Positions 63,861-64,000 of a stretch of DNA of 64,000 nt are shown here, one piece after another. A program made the position numbers and the translations under genes. Position 1 is the first letter of the stretch. Each line of letters starts with the position of its first letter. This stretch comes from Sciurus carolinensis. Taxonomy: Eukaryota; Chordata; Mammalia; Rodentia; Sciuridae. The notes beneath the pieces were generated by a model. It had not been told where the DNA came from. It searched no databases and saw only the letters and a list, made by a program, of their open reading frames with translations. The DNA lies in NCBI RefSeq assembly GCF_902686445.1, contig NC_062222.1, positions 39,865,792-39,929,791 on the forward strand, written 5' to 3'.

Positions 63861-64000
63861 GCCAGGCATGAGGTGCACACTTGTAATCCCAGTGACTTGG
63901 GAGGCTGAGGTAGGAGGATTACAAATTGGAAGTCACATGTTCAGCAACTTAGTGAGAACCTGTCTCAAAATTAAAAAAATAAAGAAGGCAGGGGATTCGA
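63861..64000 (+). mobile_element. B1/7SL-like SINE, truncated by the window edge
   Basis: 'gccaggcatgaggtgcacac', 'ttgtaatcccagtgacttgg', 'gaggctgaggtaggaggatt' and 'agtgagaacctgtctcaaaa' are the 7SL-derived left arm of the B1-dID class; the ID-like right arm would begin at 63985 ('ggcaggggattcga') and runs off the window. Confidence 0.88.

Overview
This is a stretch of mammalian nuclear DNA, almost certainly from a squirrel-family rodent (Sciuridae). It has no bacterial-type gene organisation, no host exon I can defend and no RNA gene. The lineage clue is the SINE type: at 17297-17492 and at the right edge (63861-64000) there is a 7SL/B1-like left half, followed in the first copy by an ID/tRNA-like right half (B1-dID architecture), which is typical of sciurids and their relatives. 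The window is a graveyard of retrotransposons stacked inside one another, with two young LINE-1 (L1) copies and one young, nearly complete endogenous retrovirus (ERV).

Layout. 1-5.7 kb: an MLT1-like LTR split by an L1 tail, an inverted L1 fragment, a solo class II LTR with a perfect 6-bp duplication, and a 5'-truncated L1. 6.5-15.8 kb: an old + strand L1 that received first an L1 tail and then a full-length young - strand L1 (8350-14596). 17.8-28.1 kb: an old - strand L1 interrupted by a second full-length young - strand L1 (20005-26302). 28.3-34.3 kb: a decayed class I (gamma-like) ERV with two LTRs, ATAT duplications, a tRNA-Gln-like primer site and its own twin-primed L1. 35.9-40.0 kb: a second class I ERV with unrelated LTRs and a tRNA-Phe-like primer site, whose 3' internal half is homologous to that of the first. 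40.9-51.4 kb: L1 fragments and an old + strand L1 carrying two later L1 insertions. 52.1-59.7 kb: a young class II, IAP-like ERV on the - strand with open gag, pro (dUTPase plus protease) and pol frames, both expected -1 slippery sites, a polypurine tract, a primer site, two 463-bp LTRs and a CTTTCC duplication; env survives only as a remnant. 59.7-63.4 kb: unassigned AT-rich DNA. 63.4-64.0 kb: a MaLR-type LTR and a SINE.

How the genes relate. The coding capacity is all mobile-element machinery. Both young L1s keep an open 348-codon ORF1; their ORF2 frames are broken, twice in the left copy and once (near the C-terminus) in the right copy. The IAP-like ERV keeps everything needed for an intracellular retrotransposition cycle except a full env. 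The two class I ERVs have no recognisable pol and look non-autonomous.

Most unusual features: a 372-codon antisense ORF running through the tandem 5'UTR monomers of the right-hand L1, kept open because the monomer period is exactly 459 bp (153 codons); telomere-like TTAGGG variants in the L1 3'UTR; and the pair of class I ERVs that share internal sequence but not LTRs or primer sites.
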